Source: Anaerovibrio lipolyticus LB2005 | GTDB taxonomy: Bacteria > Bacillota > Negativicutes > Selenomonadales > Selenomonadaceae | Assembly: GCF_000621545.1 (NCBI RefSeq) | Contig: NZ_JHYA01000011.1 | Coordinates: 62,001-126,000 of the forward strand | Reading direction: 5' to 3' | Length of the DNA stretch: 64,000 nt | Shown: piece after piece, positions 44,359-55,647 of the stretch | Layout: every line of letters begins with the position of its first letter | Position numbering within the stretch: the stretch's first letter is position 1 | The notes under the pieces: generated by a model | The model's database searches: none | Told to the model about the DNA's origin: nothing | What the model saw: only the letters and a program-made list of their open reading frames with translations | Translations under genes and position numbers: made by a program

Positions 44359-44640
44359 TTGTCAAGATCAGTAAAAAAGGGACCTTATGTTCATGAAAGC
44401 TTAACTAAGAAGATTGATGCCCTGAATGCAGCTAACGACAAGAAGGTCGTAAAGACCTGGTCCAGAAGTTCAACTATTCTGCCAACTTTCGTTGGTCACA
44501 CTATCGCTGTACACGATGGCCGCAAGCACGTTCCAGTTTATGTAACTGAGGACATGGTTGGCCACAAGCTTGGTGAGTTCGCACCAACTCGTACATTCAA
44601 GGGTCATGCCGGTGAAGAGAGAAAGACCGGTCTTAGATAA
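44359..44640 (+). CDS. rpsS: Ribosomal protein S19
   Basis: The 93-residue protein has [14 protein letters not shown], the [29 protein letters not shown] segment and the [14 protein letters not shown] end. S19 lies in the 30S head with S13. The start is TTG at 44359 with GGAAGGAGG upstream. Confidence 0.98.
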   Translation: MSRSVKKGPYVHESLTKKIDALNAANDKKVVKTWSRSSTILPTFVGHTIAVHDGRKHVPVYVTEDMVGHKLGEFAPTRTFKGHAGEERKTGLR

Positions 44641-44663
44641 GATTTTGAAAGGAGGATTCCTCT

Positions 44664-44996
44664 GTGGAAGCAAAAGCAGTTGCTAAATATGTTCGCATTG
44701 CACCTCGCAAGGTACGCGTAGTTATGGATCTTATCCGTGGCAAGAGCGTTGCTGAGGCATTTGCGATTTTAAAGTTCACACCAAAAGTTGGTGCTGAAGC
44801 TATAGAAAAGGTTCTCAAGTCTGCAGTAGCAAACGCTGAGAACAACTTTGATATGAATGTTGATAACCTCTATGTTTCTTCTTGTTTCGTTGATCAGGGA
44901 CCAACTATGAAGCGTATTCATCCACGTTCCCGTGGCCAGGCCTTCAAGATTTTGAAGCGTTCTTCCCACATCACCGTAGCAGTAGACGAAAAGTAA
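44664..44996 (+). CDS. rplV: Ribosomal protein L22
   Basis: The 110-residue protein has [20 protein letters not shown] and the tunnel-loop segment [24 protein letters not shown]22 lines the peptide exit tunnel with L4. The start is GTG at 44664. Confidence 0.98.
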   Translation: MEAKAVAKYVRIAPRKVRVVMDLIRGKSVAEAFAILKFTPKVGAEAIEKVLKSAVANAENNFDMNVDNLYVSSCFVDQGPTMKRIHPRSRGQAFKILKRSSHITVAVDEK

Positions 44997-45014
44997 TAAA
45001 AGGAGGTTATAAAC

Positions 45015-45683
45015 TTGGGTCAGAAAGTAAATCCACATGGTATAAGACTTGGCATCGTAAAGACTTGGGATGCTAAGTGGTATGCTGGCAAAGATTATGC
45101 AGCTAATCTGCATGAAGATATTAAAATTCGCCGTCACCTGAAGAACCTTCTTCAGAGCTCCGGCGTTTCCAAGATTGAGACTGAGCGTTCTAAGAACCGT
45201 CTGAAGCTGACTATCCACACTGCAAAGCCTGGTATGGTAATCGGCCGCGGTGGTTCCGGCATTGAGCAGATCAAGGCTGGTCTCAAGAAGTTCACTAACA
45301 GCAATGTAGACATCAGCATTGAGGAGATTAAGAATCCAGATATGGATGCAACTCTGGTAGCTGAGAACATTGCAGGCTCCCTGGAGCGTCGTATTGCTTT
45401 CCGTCGTGCTATGAAGCAGGCTGTAGGCCGTACTATGCGTCTTGGTGCAAAGGGTATTAAGATTATGTGCTCCGGTCGTCTCGGCGGCGCTGAAATCGCA
45501 CGTAGCGAATCCTATCGTGAGGGTTCCATTCCTCTTCATACTCTGAGAGCTGACATCGACTATGGTACTGCAGAGGCAGCTACCACTTATGGCCGTATCG
45601 GTATCAAGGTTTGGATCTTCAAGGGTGAGGTTCTTCCTGAGAGAAAGCAGCCTGTTGCTGCTGTTGAAGGGAGCGAAGCTTAA
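45015..45683 (+). CDS. rpsC: Ribosomal protein S3
   Basis: The 222-residue protein has [13 protein letters not shown] at the start, a KH domain with [15 protein letters not shown], and a C-terminal domain with [28 protein letters not shown]3 shapes the mRNA entry channel. The start is TTG; the stop overlaps rplP by one base. Confidence 0.98.
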   Translation: MGQKVNPHGIRLGIVKTWDAKWYAGKDYAANLHEDIKIRRHLKNLLQSSGVSKIETERSKNRLKLTIHTAKPGMVIGRGGSGIEQIKAGLKKFTNSNVDISIEEIKNPDMDATLVAENIAGSLERRIAFRRAMKQAVGRTMRLGAKGIKIMCSGRLGGAEIARSESYREGSIPLHTLRADIDYGTAEAATTYGRIGIKVWIFKGEVLPERKQPVAAVEGSEA

Positions 45684-46126
45684 TGTTATTACCAAAGAGA
45701 GTAAAATATCGTAAACAGTTCCGTGGTCGCATGAAGGGTAAGGCTCAGCGTGGTAACAAGGTTTCTCATGGTGAGTATGGTCTTGTAGCTCTTGAGCCAG
45801 CATGGATCACTAACAGACAGATTGAGGCAGCCCGTATTGCTATGACTCGTTACATTAAGCGTGGCGGTAAGGTTTGGATCAAGATTTTCCCTGACAAGCC
45901 TGTAACTGCAAAGCCTGCTGAGACTCGTATGGGTTCCGGTAAGGGTTCACCAGAGTACTGGGTAGCAGTAGTTAAGCCAGGCCGTGTAATGTTCGAAATG
46001 GACGGCGTTTCTCGTGAGGTAGCTGCTGAGGCTATGCGTCTTGCAGGCCACAAGCTCCCAATCAAGACAAAGTTCGTAGTTCGTGAAGATTTAGAAGCAG
46101 AGGGCGGTGAAGTAAATGAAGGTTAA
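45683..46126 (+). CDS. rplP: Ribosomal protein L16
   Basis: The 147-residue protein starts [19 protein letters not shown] and has [25 protein letters not shown], the L16 signature. It helps position the A-site tRNA. It overlaps rpsC by one base and rpmC by 11 bases. Confidence 0.98.
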   Translation: MLLPKRVKYRKQFRGRMKGKAQRGNKVSHGEYGLVALEPAWITNRQIEAARIAMTRYIKRGGKVWIKIFPDKPVTAKPAETRMGSGKGSPEYWVAVVKPGRVMFEMDGVSREVAAEAMRLAGHKLPIKTKFVVREDLEAEGGEVNEG

Positions 46127-46307
46127 TGAAATTCGTGATTTGAGCGCTGAGGAACTTAACCAGAAACTTGCTTCTCTCAAAGAGGAGTTATTTAACCTCC
46201 GTTTCCAGCTCGCTACTGGCCAGTTGGAGAACCCAATGCGTATCAAGGAAGTAAAGAAGACTATTGCCCGTATTAAGACTGTACAGACTGAACAGGCTAA
46301 TGCTTAA
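46116..46307 (+). CDS. rpmC: Ribosomal protein L29
   Basis: The 63-residue protein has [36 protein letters not shown], the L29 signature, and sits near the tunnel exit. Its ATG lies inside the rplP end, with GGTGA six bases upstream, so translation is coupled. Confidence 0.97.
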   Translation: MKVNEIRDLSAEELNQKLASLKEELFNLRFQLATGQLENPMRIKEVKKTIARIKTVQTEQANA

Positions 46308-46345
46308 TTGAACGAATTGATATGCAGATGAAAGGAGGCTCCCTA

Positions 46346-46603
46346 ATGAGCGAAAGAAATGAACGCAAGACTAAAATTGGTAAAGTTGTAAGCGACAAGA
46401 TGGACAAGACTATTGTAGTAGCAGTTCTTGACATCGAGCAGCATGCATTATATAAGAAGGCCGTTAAGAAGACTGTTAAGTTCAAGGCCCATGATGAAAA
46501 TAACGAGGCTCACATTGGTGACACTGTTTCCATTATGGAAACTCGTCCACTTTCCAAGGATAAGCGTTGGAGACTTGTAGAGATCGTTGAGAAAGCTAAA
46601 TAA
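46346..46603 (+). CDS. rpsQ: Ribosomal protein S17
   Basis: The 85-residue protein has [21 protein letters not shown] and [21 protein letters not shown], standard for S17, a primary 16S rRNA binder. AAAGGAGG lies nine bases before the ATG at 46346, so an upstream in-frame ATG at 46322 is rejected. Confidence 0.97.
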   Translation: MSERNERKTKIGKVVSDKMDKTIVVAVLDIEQHALYKKAVKKTVKFKAHDENNEAHIGDTVSIMETRPLSKDKRWRLVEIVEKAK

Positions 46604-46642
46604 TTTCCTGATGATGGAAATTCTGGTTGAGGAGGTTAACTG

Positions 46643-47011
46643 ATGATTCAGCAACAGACTTTACTCAATGTTGGCGACAACACCGGTGCTAAGGAAATTA
46701 TGTGCATCCGTGTTCTTGGCGGTTCTTATCGCAAGTATGCTAACATTGGTGATATTATTGTGGCTGCAGTAAAATCTGCATCCCCTGGCGGTATGGTAAA
46801 GAAGGGTGACGTTGTTAAGGCCGTTGTAGTACGTTCCAAGAAGGGCCAGCGTCGTAACGACGGTTCTTACATTCGTTTCGACGAAAACGCTGCCGTAATT
46901 ATCAAGGAGGATAAGACTCCAAGAGGAACCCGTATTTTTGGACCAGTTGCAAGAGAGCTTCGTGATAAAGACTTCATGAAGATCGTTTCCCTGGCTCCAG
47001 AAGTTCTTTGA
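46643..47011 (+). CDS. rplN: Ribosomal protein L14
   Basis: The 122-residue protein has [27 protein letters not shown] and ends [13 protein letters not shown], the L14 pattern at exact family length. L14 contacts the 30S subunit and binds the silencing factor RsfS. GAGGAGG precedes the ATG. Confidence 0.98.
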   Translation: MIQQQTLLNVGDNTGAKEIMCIRVLGGSYRKYANIGDIIVAAVKSASPGGMVKKGDVVKAVVVRSKKGQRRNDGSYIRFDENAAVIIKEDKTPRGTRIFGPVARELRDKDFMKIVSLAPEVL

Positions 47012-47029
47012 TAGTTAGGAGGTGCTATT

Positions 47030-47362
47030 TTGTCCATTACAAAACTGCATGTAAAGAAGGGCGATACCGTACTGGTATTGTCTGGCAAAGATAAAGGCAA
47101 GCAGGGCAAGGTTATCCAGGCTCTGCCTAAGAAGAATAAGGTTGTAGTTGAGGGCGTTAACAAGGTTAAGCGTCACACTAAGCCAAATCAGAGTGCCCCA
47201 CAGGGTGGCATCCTTGTTAAAGAAGCTCCTATGTTTGCGGCAAAGGTTATGCTCGTATGCCCAGCTTGTGGCAAGGCTACCCGTATTGCACACAAGGATG
47301 TAAATGGTAAGTCTGTACGCGCCTGCAAGAAGTGCGGCGAAGTTGTAGACCAGACCAAATAA
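47030..47362 (+). CDS. rplX: Ribosomal protein L24
   Basis: The 110-residue protein starts with a KOW motif ([21 protein letters not shown]) and carries a Cys4 ribbon, CPACGK near residue 77 and CKKCGEVVD near the end, probably binding zinc. L24 initiates 50S assembly. The start is TTG at 47030, nine bases after AGGAGGTG. Confidence 0.97.
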   Translation: MSITKLHVKKGDTVLVLSGKDKGKQGKVIQALPKKNKVVVEGVNKVKRHTKPNQSAPQGGILVKEAPMFAAKVMLVCPACGKATRIAHKDVNGKSVRACKKCGEVVDQTK

Positions 47363-47383
47363 TAAGGAAAGGAGGACCATCTA

Positions 47384-47923
47384 GTGGATAGATTACAGGA
47401 AAAGTACATTAAAGAGGTAGTTCCTGCTCTGACCGAAAAGTTCGGTTACAAGAATGTTATGGAGCTCCCAAAAATCTCTAAGATTATCATTAACATGGGT
47501 GTTGGCGAGGCTGTAGGTAATCCTAAGGCTCTTGACTCCGCTGTAAATGATCTGACTATTATCGCAGGCCAGAAGCCTATTCTCACCAGAGCAAAGAAAT
47601 CTCTGGCAGCTTGGAAGCTTCGTCAGGGCATGCCAATCGGCGCAAAGGTTACTCTTCGCGGCGTTCGCATGTATCAGTTCCTCGACAAGTTCATGAATGT
47701 TGCACTTCCACGCGTTCGTGACTTCCGTGGTATCGGTTCCAATTCTTTCGACGGTCGCGGTAACTACGCAATCGGCCTGAAGGAGCAGCTCATTTTCCCT
47801 GAAATTGAGTATGACAAGATTGACAAGCTCCGCGGTATGAATATCGTAGTTGTAACAACTGCCAAGACTGATGAGGAAGCTCGCGAGCTCTTAAAGCTCA
47901 TGGGTATGCCTTTTAAAGCGTAA
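47384..47923 (+). CDS. rplE: Ribosomal protein L5
   Basis: The 179-residue protein has [52 protein letters not shown] and [21 protein letters not shown]5 binds 5S rRNA. The start is GTG at 47384 with AAAGGAGG upstream. Confidence 0.98.
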   Translation: MDRLQEKYIKEVVPALTEKFGYKNVMELPKISKIIINMGVGEAVGNPKALDSAVNDLTIIAGQKPILTRAKKSLAAWKLRQGMPIGAKVTLRGVRMYQFLDKFMNVALPRVRDFRGIGSNSFDGRGNYAIGLKEQLIFPEIEYDKIDKLRGMNIVVVTTAKTDEEARELLKLMGMPFKA

Positions 47924-47940
47924 AGAAGGAGGTACTGACT

Positions 47941-48126
47941 GTGGCCAAGAAGGCAATGATTGAAAAGTGGAGCAAGGAACCAAAGTTCCCTGTTCGCAAG
48001 TACAACAGATGTAAGATTTGCGGTCGTCCGCACGGTTATATCAGAAAGTTCGATATGTGCCGTATTTGTTTCAGAGAGCAGAGCTACAAGGGTGCCATTC
48101 CTGGCGTAACCAAGGCTAGCTGGTAA
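47941..48126 (+). CDS. rpsZ: Ribosomal protein S14, zinc-binding type
   Basis: The 61-residue protein is the short C+ form of S14, with two CxxC pairs (CKICGRPH and CRICFRE) that bind zinc. This type is usual in the spc operon of Bacillota. The start is GTG at 47941 after AAGGAGG. Confidence 0.97.
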   Translation: MAKKAMIEKWSKEPKFPVRKYNRCKICGRPHGYIRKFDMCRICFREQSYKGAIPGVTKASW

Positions 48127-48162
48127 CTTAAAGGCGAAAATGAAAGGAGGATATCGGTTTAA

Positions 48163-48561
48163 ATGGTAATGACTGATCCTATTGCAGATATGTTGACTCG
48201 TTTGCGCAATGCAAACTCCGTTTATCATGAAAAGGTTGAGATTCCTGGTTCCAACATTAAGAAGGCCATCGCTGGCGTTCTTAAGGAAGAGGGCTTCATC
48301 AATGACTTCACTTTCACTGAGGATGGTAAGCAGGGTGTTATCACTGTATCCCTGAAGTACGGTCCTAACCGTGAGAAGGTAATTACTGGTATTAAGCGTA
48401 TTTCCAAGCCAGGCCTGCGCCAGTATGCAAAGGCTGCTGAGCTCCCTAGAGTTCTCGGTGGTTTGGGTATCGCCATCATTTCCACTTCCAAGGGAATCAT
48501 GAGCGATAAGAATGCTCGCAAGGCTGGTCTCGGCGGCGAGGTTGTAGCTTACGTTTGGTAA
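48163..48561 (+). CDS. rpsH: Ribosomal protein S8
   Basis: The 132-residue protein has [14 protein letters not shown] at the start and [34 protein letters not shown] at the end. S8 binds the central domain of 16S rRNA and in some bacteria represses the spc operon. Confidence 0.98.
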   Translation: MVMTDPIADMLTRLRNANSVYHEKVEIPGSNIKKAIAGVLKEEGFINDFTFTEDGKQGVITVSLKYGPNREKVITGIKRISKPGLRQYAKAAELPRVLGGLGIAIISTSKGIMSDKNARKAGLGGEVVAYVW

Positions 48562-48587
48562 TTATTTAGAAGTCAGGAGGTGTACAG

Positions 48588-49139
48588 ATGTCTAGAATTG
48601 GTAGAGCACCTATTACTATCCCAGCTGGCGTAAACGTAAAGGTTGAGGATGGAAATAAGGTTACCGTAAAGGGCCCAAAGGGTGAGTTAGTTCGCTCTTT
48701 CAGCCAGGATATGAAGATTAAATTAGAGGACGGTGTACTCACTGTAGAGCGTCCTTCAGATAATAAAGATCACAGATCTCTCCATGGTCTTACCCGTACC
48801 CTGATCAACAACATGGTTGTTGGTGTTACTGAGGGTTATGCAAAGACTCTTGAGATCAATGGTGTTGGTTACAGAGCACAGCTCCAGGGCAAGAACCTGA
48901 ACCTGTCTCTTGGTTTCTCTCACCCAGTTATTGTTGAGCCACCTACTGGTATCGTTTTCGAGGTACCAAATCCTACCAAGATCGTTGTAAACGGTATTGA
49001 TAAGGAAGTTGTTGGCGCTATCGCAGCTAAGGTTCGCGACTACAGAAGACCAGAGCCATATAAGGGCAAGGGTATTAAGTACGAAGGCGAGCACATCCGC
49101 CGTAAGGTAGGTAAGGCTGGCGCCAAGGGTAAGAAATAA
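48588..49139 (+). CDS. rplF: Ribosomal protein L6
   Basis: The 183-residue protein has [16 protein letters not shown] at the start and the conserved end [30 protein letters not shown]6 binds near the sarcin-ricin loop. GGAGGTG precedes the ATG. Confidence 0.98.
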   Translation: MSRIGRAPITIPAGVNVKVEDGNKVTVKGPKGELVRSFSQDMKIKLEDGVLTVERPSDNKDHRSLHGLTRTLINNMVVGVTEGYAKTLEINGVGYRAQLQGKNLNLSLGFSHPVIVEPPTGIVFEVPNPTKIVVNGIDKEVVGAIAAKVRDYRRPEPYKGKGIKYEGEHIRRKVGKAGAKGKK

Positions 49140-49162
49140 TAACCAGAAAGGAGTAACCGACA

Positions 49163-49522
49163 GTGTTTGTTAAGGAAGATAAAAATAAAGCTCGTCAGAA
49201 GCGTCACCTGCGTGTACGCAATCATATTTCCGGCACTGCTGAGAGACCACGTCTTAACGTATTCCGCAGCTTGAGCAATATTTATGCTCAGGTTATCGAC
49301 GATGTTAACGGTGTTACTCTCGTATCTGCCAGCACAAAGGATAAGGATTTCAAGAACTACGGTGGTAATATTGAGGCTGCCAAGGCAGTAGGCGAGGCAG
49401 TTGCTAAGCGCGCTCTGGAAAAGGGCATTACCGAGGTAGTTTTCGACCGTGGTGGTTATGTATATCATGGCCGTGTTGCAGCACTTGCTGAAGCCGCTCG
49501 TGAAGCTGGCTTGAAATTCTAA
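49163..49522 (+). CDS. rplR: Ribosomal protein L18
   Basis: The 119-residue protein has [18 protein letters not shown] and [24 protein letters not shown], the L18 pattern. It binds 5S rRNA with L5. The start is GTG at 49163 after AAAGGAG. Confidence 0.98.
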   Translation: MFVKEDKNKARQKRHLRVRNHISGTAERPRLNVFRSLSNIYAQVIDDVNGVTLVSASTKDKDFKNYGGNIEAAKAVGEAVAKRALEKGITEVVFDRGGYVYHGRVAALAEAAREAGLKF

Positions 49523-49544
49523 TATTTGTAAAGGAGGTACATAG

Positions 49545-50045
49545 ATGGCTAGAATGGACAACGAGACTCCTGAGTTCCAGGAAAAAGTTGTATATATTAA
49601 TAGAGTTGCCAAGGTTGTAAAGGGCGGCCGTCGCTTCTCCTTCAGCGCACTTGTTGTTGTTGGTAATGAGAAGGGTCAGGTTGGTGCAGGCTTAGGTAAG
49701 GCTGCAGAGGTTCCAGAGGCAATTCGCAAGGGCGTTGAAGACGCTAAGAAGAACCTTATTGATGTTTCTCTGAAGGGTACTACTATCCCACATGAGATGA
49801 TTGGTATTTTCGGTGCAGGCCGTGTACTGATGAAGCCAGCTGCAAAAGGTACTGGTGTTATCGCTGGTGGCCCAGCTCGTGCAGTTCTCGAGCTTGCTGG
49901 TATTAAGGATATTTTGACCAAGTCCCTTGGTTCTTCCAATCCTAATAACATGGTTCGTGCAACCTTGAAGGGTCTTGAGCAGCTGAAGCAGGCTGAGAAG
50001 GTAGCTGAGCTTCGCGGTAAGACCGTACAGGAACTTTTAGGTTAA
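49545..50045 (+). CDS. rpsE: Ribosomal protein S5
   Basis: The 166-residue protein has the S5 N-terminal domain ([23 protein letters not shown]) and the C-terminal SVGxx-like region ([17 protein letters not shown]). S5 helps decoding accuracy and is the spectinomycin-resistance locus. Confidence 0.98.
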   Translation: MARMDNETPEFQEKVVYINRVAKVVKGGRRFSFSALVVVGNEKGQVGAGLGKAAEVPEAIRKGVEDAKKNLIDVSLKGTTIPHEMIGIFGAGRVLMKPAAKGTGVIAGGPARAVLELAGIKDILTKSLGSSNPNNMVRATLKGLEQLKQAEKVAELRGKTVQELLG

Positions 50046-50058
50046 GGAGGGTTTTGAA

Positions 50059-50241
50059 ATGGCAAATTTAAAAATTACTCTTACCAGAAGTCTGATCGGT
50101 AGACCAGCTACTCAGCGTGCTACTATTAAAGCATTAGGACTTAAGAAGTTAAATTCCTCAGTTGAGCTTCCAGACAGCGAGTCTCTCCGTGGCCAGATCC
50201 ACAAGGTAGAGCATCTCGTAACTGTTGAAGAGCAGGCTTGA
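50059..50241 (+). CDS. rpmD: Ribosomal protein L30
   Basis: The 60-residue protein has [35 protein letters not shown], the bacterial L30 pattern. It lies 13 bp after rpsE with AAGGAGGG upstream. Confidence 0.97.
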   Translation: MANLKITLTRSLIGRPATQRATIKALGLKKLNSSVELPDSESLRGQIHKVEHLVTVEEQA

Positions 50242-50265
50242 GATTCAAGGAGGTGCACTTAAAAG

Positions 50266-50706
50266 ATGAAGTTAAATGAATTATCTCCAGCTCCTGGTTC
50301 CCGCAAGAACGCTTTCCGCGTTGGTCGTGGTCTGGGCAGCGGTAATGGTAAGACTTCCGGCAGAGGCCAGAAGGGTCAGAAGTCCCGTTCCGGCGGCGGC
50401 GTTCGTACTGGTTTCGAGGGCGGTCAGATGCCTTTATATCGTAGATTACCAAAGCGTGGTTTCAAGAACATCTTTGCTAACGTATATGCAGAGGTTAATG
50501 TTGAGACTCTGAACCGTTTTGAGGATGGTGCTACTGTTGATGCTGTTGCATTGATTGAGGCTGGTATCCTTAAGAACGTACGCGACGGTGTTCGCATTCT
50601 CGGCAATGGTGAGCTCACTAAGAAGCTGACTGTTGTAGCCAACGGCTTCACCAAGTCCGCAGAAGAAAAGATTACTGCAGCAGGTGGAAAAGTTGAGGTG
50701 ATCTGA
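50266..50706 (+). CDS. rplO: Ribosomal protein L15
   Basis: The 146-residue protein has the Gly/Arg-rich extension ([28 protein letters not shown]) and the globular end [24 protein letters not shown]. It is a late 50S assembly protein. It ends one base before the secY start codon. Confidence 0.98.
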   Translation: MKLNELSPAPGSRKNAFRVGRGLGSGNGKTSGRGQKGQKSRSGGGVRTGFEGGQMPLYRRLPKRGFKNIFANVYAEVNVETLNRFEDGATVDAVALIEAGILKNVRDGVRILGNGELTKKLTVVANGFTKSAEEKITAAGGKVEVI

Positions 50707-50707
50707 T

Positions 50708-51964
50708 TTGTTATCAGCTCTCTCTAATATCGTCAAGATTCCGGAGCTTCGAGCAAAGATCACTTTTACGCTGATAATGTTCGCCATCTTCAGAATGGGT
50801 ACTCATATTCCTGTTCCAGGTGTTGATCCATCAGCTATTGAATCACTGTTCAACAATGGCAGTCTTTTCGGTTTACTGGATATGTTTTCCGGTGGTGCTC
50901 TTAGTAAGTTTTCTGTATTTGCTATGAGTATTACGCCTTACATTAATGCTTCCATTATCATCCAGCTCTTAAATGTGGTTGTACCTACATTGGAGCAGTG
51001 GTCAAAGGAAGGTCAGGAAGGCTATAAGAAAACCACCAAGGTTACAAGATATTTCACAGTATTACTTGCCTTCTTGCAGGCCATGGGTATGTCCATTGGT
51101 TTGAAGCAGGCTATCCTAAATCCTGGTCCAGTGTCAATCCTCATTATTGCGATTACACTGACAGCAGGAACAGTTTTCCTTATGTGGCTTGGTGAGCAGA
51201 TAACTGCTAACGGCGTAGGTAATGGTATCTCACTGATCATTTTCGCCGGTATCGTTGCTGCGTTGCCAAACAACATTGGAAAGATTTATAATTACTTACA
51301 GACAGGAACCATTAGTTATATTAATGTTTTCTTCTTTGCAGTGATTGCTGTAGCGATGATTGTGTTTGTTGTTGCAATTCACACAGCTTATCGCCGGGTT
51401 CCAGTATCATATGCGAAGAGGGTTGTTGGTCATAAATCTTATGGCGGACAGTCCAGTCACATCCCGCTTAAGGTTAACACCGCGGGAGTTATTCCAATAA
51501 TCTTTGCGTCATCCGTGCTGATGTTTCCAGTAACTATTGCCCAGTTTATTGATATCCCCTGGGTAAAAACTATTGCCGGGTATTTTGCGTGGGGTACACC
51601 GCTACAAACAACAGTTTATGCACTGTTGATTATCTTCTTCACGTATTTTTACACCGCGGTTACTGTAAAGATATCGGATATGGCAGAGAATCTGAAAAAA
51701 TACGGTGGTTTTATCCCGGGCATTCGTCCGGGAGAGCCAACGGCAGAATATTTAGATTATGTCATGACTCGAATTACGCTTGCTGGCGCGTTATTCCTTG
51801 CACTGGTAGCCGTTCTTCCAACATTTATTGCGTCCGCAACTCATCTTGAGGGTGTAAACTTTGGTGGAACTGCACTGCTGATTGTTGTAGGCGTTGGCCT
51901 TGATACCATGAAGCAGATTGAGTCCATGGTTGTTATGCGTCATTACCAAGGTTTTATGAATTAG
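50708..51964 (+). CDS. secY: SecY, protein translocase channel subunit
   Basis: The 418-residue protein has ten predicted membrane helices and SecY segments such as FRMGTHIPVPGVD, MSITPYINASIIIQLL and GDALMQ-like ends; PGIRPGEPTAEYLDYV is clear. It forms the Sec channel with SecE and SecG. The start is TTG at 50708, one base after the rplO stop, with GAGGTGA upstream in the rplO end. Codon use is less biased than in the ribosomal genes around it. Confidence 0.97.
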   Translation: MLSALSNIVKIPELRAKITFTLIMFAIFRMGTHIPVPGVDPSAIESLFNNGSLFGLLDMFSGGALSKFSVFAMSITPYINASIIIQLLNVVVPTLEQWSKEGQEGYKKTTKVTRYFTVLLAFLQAMGMSIGLKQAILNPGPVSILIIAITLTAGTVFLMWLGEQITANGVGNGISLIIFAGIVAALPNNIGKIYNYLQTGTISYINVFFFAVIAVAMIVFVVAIHTAYRRVPVSYAKRVVGHKSYGGQSSHIPLKVNTAGVIPIIFASSVLMFPVTIAQFIDIPWVKTIAGYFAWGTPLQTTVYALLIIFFTYFYTAVTVKISDMAENLKKYGGFIPGIRPGEPTAEYLDYVMTRITLAGALFLALVAVLPTFIASATHLEGVNFGGTALLIVVGVGLDTMKQIESMVVMRHYQGFMN

Positions 51965-51977
51965 GAGGATTAATTAA

Positions 51978-52622
<645 letters not shown>

Positions 52623-52631
52623 GAGTTATGG

Positions 52632-52721
52632 CAGGCAGTTTTGCCTGGTACTACCGAATTATTATAGAAGAATCGTGCAGCGAAAGCTGTGATGCCGGAA
52701 GATGGGGCCGCTCCTGCGGCC
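52632..52721 (+). other. Two hairpins and a possible promoter in the adk-infA gap
   Basis: The 138-bp gap has CAGGCA-gttt-TGCCTG (52632-52647) and GGCCGC-tcct-GCGGCC (52706-52721). Between them is a possible promoter, TTGCCT (52641-52646) and TATAGA (52663-52668) with 16 bp. The second hairpin has no clean T-run. In related genomes map often occupies this place; here it is absent. Confidence 0.45.
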
Positions 52722-52760
52722 ACCTTTCCTAGGTTATGACACTAAGGAGCAATACCACTT

Positions 52761-52979
52761 ATGTCTAAACAAGATGTAATTGAAGTTGAAGGTAAAGTCC
52801 TGGAAGCACTGCCAAATGCAATGTTCCAGGTGGAGTTGGAGAACGGTCATGTTGTCTTGGCGCATGTTTCCGGTAAGATTCGAATGAATTTTATACGCAT
52901 TCTGCCAGGGGATAAGGTCACTATTGAGCTGACACCTTATGATTTAACTCGTGGCCGTATCACCTATCGTTTTAAATAA
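52761..52979 (+). CDS. infA: Translation initiation factor IF-1
   Basis: The 72-residue protein is a complete S1-fold IF-1, with [52 protein letters not shown]. It blocks the A site during initiation. AAGGAG lies upstream of the ATG. Confidence 0.98.
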   Translation: MSKQDVIEVEGKVLEALPNAMFQVELENGHVVLAHVSGKIRMNFIRILPGDKVTIELTPYDLTRGRITYRFK

Positions 52980-53022
52980 TCTTTGAGTAATCAAGGATAG
53001 TACATGAAAGGGGCATAACGCA

Positions 53023-53136
53023 ATGAAAGTTAAACCATCGGTTAAACCAATTTGTGAAAAATGCAAGGTTATTAAGCGTAAGGGTCGTGTAATGGTTATT
53101 TGCGAGAACCCAAAACATAAACAGAGACAAGGATAA
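53023..53136 (+). CDS. rpmJ: Ribosomal protein L36
   Basis: The 37-residue reading frame begins [18 protein letters not shown] and ends [10 protein letters not shown]. It has the CxxC and Cys-x4-His zinc ligands of the C+ form of L36. AAAGGGGC lies upstream of the ATG at 53023. It lies between infA and rpsM in the standard order. Confidence 0.97.
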   Translation: MKVKPSVKPICEKCKVIKRKGRVMVICENPKHKQRQG

Positions 53137-53158
53137 TTAAGAAGGAGGTGCTTGATGT

Positions 53159-53527
53159 ATGGCACGTATTGCCGGTGTAGATTTGCCACGTGATAAGAGA
53201 ATTGAGATCGCATTAACATATATCTATGGTATTGGTCTTACCACTTCTCAGAGAATTTTAAAGGAGACTGGTGTTAACCCAGATACTCGTACCCGTGATC
53301 TGAGCGAAGATGAGGTTATTAAGCTTCGTGATATCATCGATAAGCAGGTAGTAGTAGAGGGTGACCTTCGTCGTGAGCAGTCCCTGAATATAAAGCGACT
53401 CGTTGAGATCGGCTGCTATCGTGGTCGTCGTCATCGTATGGGTCTTCCTGTACGCGGACAGAACACAAAGAATAACGCACGTACCCGTAAAGGCCCTAAA
53501 AAGGCTGTAGCTGGTAAGAAGAAGTAA
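53159..53527 (+). CDS. rpsM: Ribosomal protein S13
   Basis: The 122-residue protein has [27 protein letters not shown] and the basic end [29 protein letters not shown]13 contacts the P-site tRNA and the 50S subunit. GAAGGAGGTG precedes the ATG. Confidence 0.98.
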   Translation: MARIAGVDLPRDKRIEIALTYIYGIGLTTSQRILKETGVNPDTRTRDLSEDEVIKLRDIIDKQVVVEGDLRREQSLNIKRLVEIGCYRGRRHRMGLPVRGQNTKNNARTRKGPKKAVAGKKK

Positions 53528-53539
53528 GGAGGAGTTAGA

Positions 53540-53932
53540 GTGGCAGTTAAGAAGTCTGTACGTCCTAAGAAAAAGGACCGTAAAAATATCGAATTTGGTG
53601 TTGCTCATATCAGCTCCACCTTTAATAATACTATCGTTACCTTGACCGACAAGAACGGTAATGCACTTTCCTGGGCAAGCGCAGGCGGACTTGGTTTCCG
53701 TGGCTCCAGAAAGAGCACTCCATTCGCAGCTCAGATGGCAGCAGAGGTTGCTGCAAAGGCTGCTATGGAGCATGGCTTGAAGCAGGTTGATGTTTACGTT
53801 AAGGGTCCTGGTGCTGGCCGTGAGGCTGCAATCCGTTCCCTGCAGGCAACTGGTCTTGAGGTTAGCATGATTAAGGATGTTACCCCAATTCCACACAATG
53901 GTTGCCGTCCACCAAAGCGTAGAAGAGTATAA
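53540..53932 (+). CDS. rpsK: Ribosomal protein S11
   Basis: The 130-residue protein has [44 protein letters not shown] and ends with [16 protein letters not shown]. It lies on the 30S platform. The start is GTG at 53540 after AAGGAGG. Confidence 0.98.
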   Translation: MAVKKSVRPKKKDRKNIEFGVAHISSTFNNTIVTLTDKNGNALSWASAGGLGFRGSRKSTPFAAQMAAEVAAKAAMEHGLKQVDVYVKGPGAGREAAIRSLQATGLEVSMIKDVTPIPHNGCRPPKRRRV

Positions 53933-53949
53933 TGGGAGGTGCAAACTAA

Positions 53950-54543
53950 ATGGCAATTGATAGAGTACCAGCACTGAAGAGATGCCGTTCCCTCGGTATC
54001 GAGCCAGGTGTTATTGGTCTGAATAAGAGTTCCAACCGTCAGCCACGTCGTACCCGCGGTAAAGTTTCCGAGTATGGTGTTCAGCTGAAGGAAAAGCAGA
54101 AGGCAAAGTTCATTTACGGTGTACTGGAGAAGCAGTTCCGTTCTTACTATAACAAGGCTAAGAAGATGCAGGGTATCACTGGTGATAACCTCATCAGCCT
54201 TCTCGAAAGAAGAATCGACAACGTAGTATTCCGTCTTGGTCTTGCTTCCACCCGTAAGCAGGCTCGTCAGCTCGTTCGTCATGGTCATATCACTCTGAAC
54301 GGCAAGCGTCTGGACATTCCATCTGCTCTCGTTGATGTAAATGATGTTGTAGCAGTTTCCGAAAAGGCTCGCTCCAATGCATTCTTCAAGGAGTTGGCTG
54401 AGTCCAACAGCGCTCTCAGCGTTCCAGCATGGATTACTGTAGGTTCCGATAACTTCACCGGTACCATCAACAGATTCCCTGCTGCAGATGACTTCGACAT
54501 TCCTGTTGACAGCCAGGCAATCGTCGAGTTGTACTCCAAATAA
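53950..54543 (+). CDS. rpsD: Ribosomal protein S4
   Basis: The 197-residue protein has the S4 RNA-binding fold with RRIDNVVFRLGLASTRKQARQLVRHGHITLNGKR. It is the zinc-free type, with a single N-terminal Cys. S4 starts 30S assembly and often represses the alpha operon. Confidence 0.97.
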   Translation: MAIDRVPALKRCRSLGIEPGVIGLNKSSNRQPRRTRGKVSEYGVQLKEKQKAKFIYGVLEKQFRSYYNKAKKMQGITGDNLISLLERRIDNVVFRLGLASTRKQARQLVRHGHITLNGKRLDIPSALVDVNDVVAVSEKARSNAFFKELAESNSALSVPAWITVGSDNFTGTINRFPAADDFDIPVDSQAIVELYSK

Positions 54544-54608
54544 TATCTGTGTATTAATTGTCGTATTTGTACATATATGCATTGATTTATTGAGGAGGGC
54601 AATTCCAG

Positions 54609-55607
54609 ATGATCGAAATCGACAAGCAGAAGATTGAGATTCAGATAGAGGAAATCAGTGAGGACGGCCGCTATGGTAAGTTTATCTGCGAGCCTTTGGA
54701 GCGCGGTTATGGCATTACCCTTGGTAACAGCCTTCGCCGCATTCTCTTGTCCTCTTTGCAAGGTGCAGCAATTACCGCCATCAAGATTGATGGTGTGTTG
54801 CATGAGTTCTCCACAGTTCCAGGTGTTCGCGATGATGTTTCCAACATCATCCTTCACCTTAAGGAGCTCTGCCTTAAGATGCACAGCGATGAACCTAAGA
54901 CAATCCGCATCGAGGTTCAGGGTGAGAAGGAAGTAACAGCAGCTGATATTATTCACGATGCTGATATTGAGATCCTTAACCCAGAACTGCATATCGCAAC
55001 TGTTAACGAGACAGGTTCACTTAATATAGAGATGACTGTAGAGCATGGCCTTGGCTATGTTCCAGGTGATAAGAATAAGAAACCTGATCAGGCTATTGGT
55101 GAGATTCCTATTGATTCTATATTCTCTCCTGTACGCCGTGTTAACTACAGAGTTGAAGATACCCGTGTGGGTGACACTGTCGACTATGACAAGCTGACCA
55201 TGGAGGTTTGGACCAATGGTTCTATTACTCCTGAGGAGGCTGTCAGCAAGGCAGCAGGTATCCTGATTGCAAGACTGAAGCTCTTCAGCAATCTGATTAT
55301 TGATACCAAACCAGTTGCTGCTGCAGAGGTCCCAGAGACTGCTGCTGTTAGCACTGCAGATATGACTGATGCTCCAATTCTTGATAAGAAGGTTGAGGAG
55401 CTCGAACTGACAGTTCGTTCTTATCATTGCCTGATGAGAGCTGATATTAAGACAGTTCGTGACCTCATCAACAAGACTGAGGCTGAAATCATGAAGGTTC
55501 GTAATCTTGGTAACAAGTCCTTGGTGGAAATCAAGAACAAGCTCCAGGAGCTGGGCCTGTCACTTAAGGAAAATGATGGTTCTGCCGATGATTTGGCAGA
55601 TAACTGA
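54609..55607 (+). CDS. rpoA: RNA polymerase alpha subunit
   Basis: The 332-residue protein has an N-terminal assembly domain ([22 protein letters not shown]) and a C-terminal DNA-binding domain (about 265-325) with [21 protein letters not shown] and [18 protein letters not shown] linker of about 20 residues rich in Ala and Thr separates them. Alpha scaffolds the polymerase and reads UP elements. Length is slightly more than B. subtilis alpha (314). Confidence 0.98.
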   Translation: MIEIDKQKIEIQIEEISEDGRYGKFICEPLERGYGITLGNSLRRILLSSLQGAAITAIKIDGVLHEFSTVPGVRDDVSNIILHLKELCLKMHSDEPKTIRIEVQGEKEVTAADIIHDADIEILNPELHIATVNETGSLNIEMTVEHGLGYVPGDKNKKPDQAIGEIPIDSIFSPVRRVNYRVEDTRVGDTVDYDKLTMEVWTNGSITPEEAVSKAAGILIARLKLFSNLIIDTKPVAAAEVPETAAVSTADMTDAPILDKKVEELELTVRSYHCLMRADIKTVRDLINKTEAEIMKVRNLGNKSLVEIKNKLQELGLSLKENDGSADDLADN

Positions 55608-55647
55608 TTGACATTTCGAGATTAAGATATAGGAAAGAGGGAAATAA

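Noticed and set aside
44769-45803. Minus-strand open frame of 344 codons across rplV-rpsC-rplP
   Set aside because: It runs antisense through three certain ribosomal genes; it is a product of codon bias.
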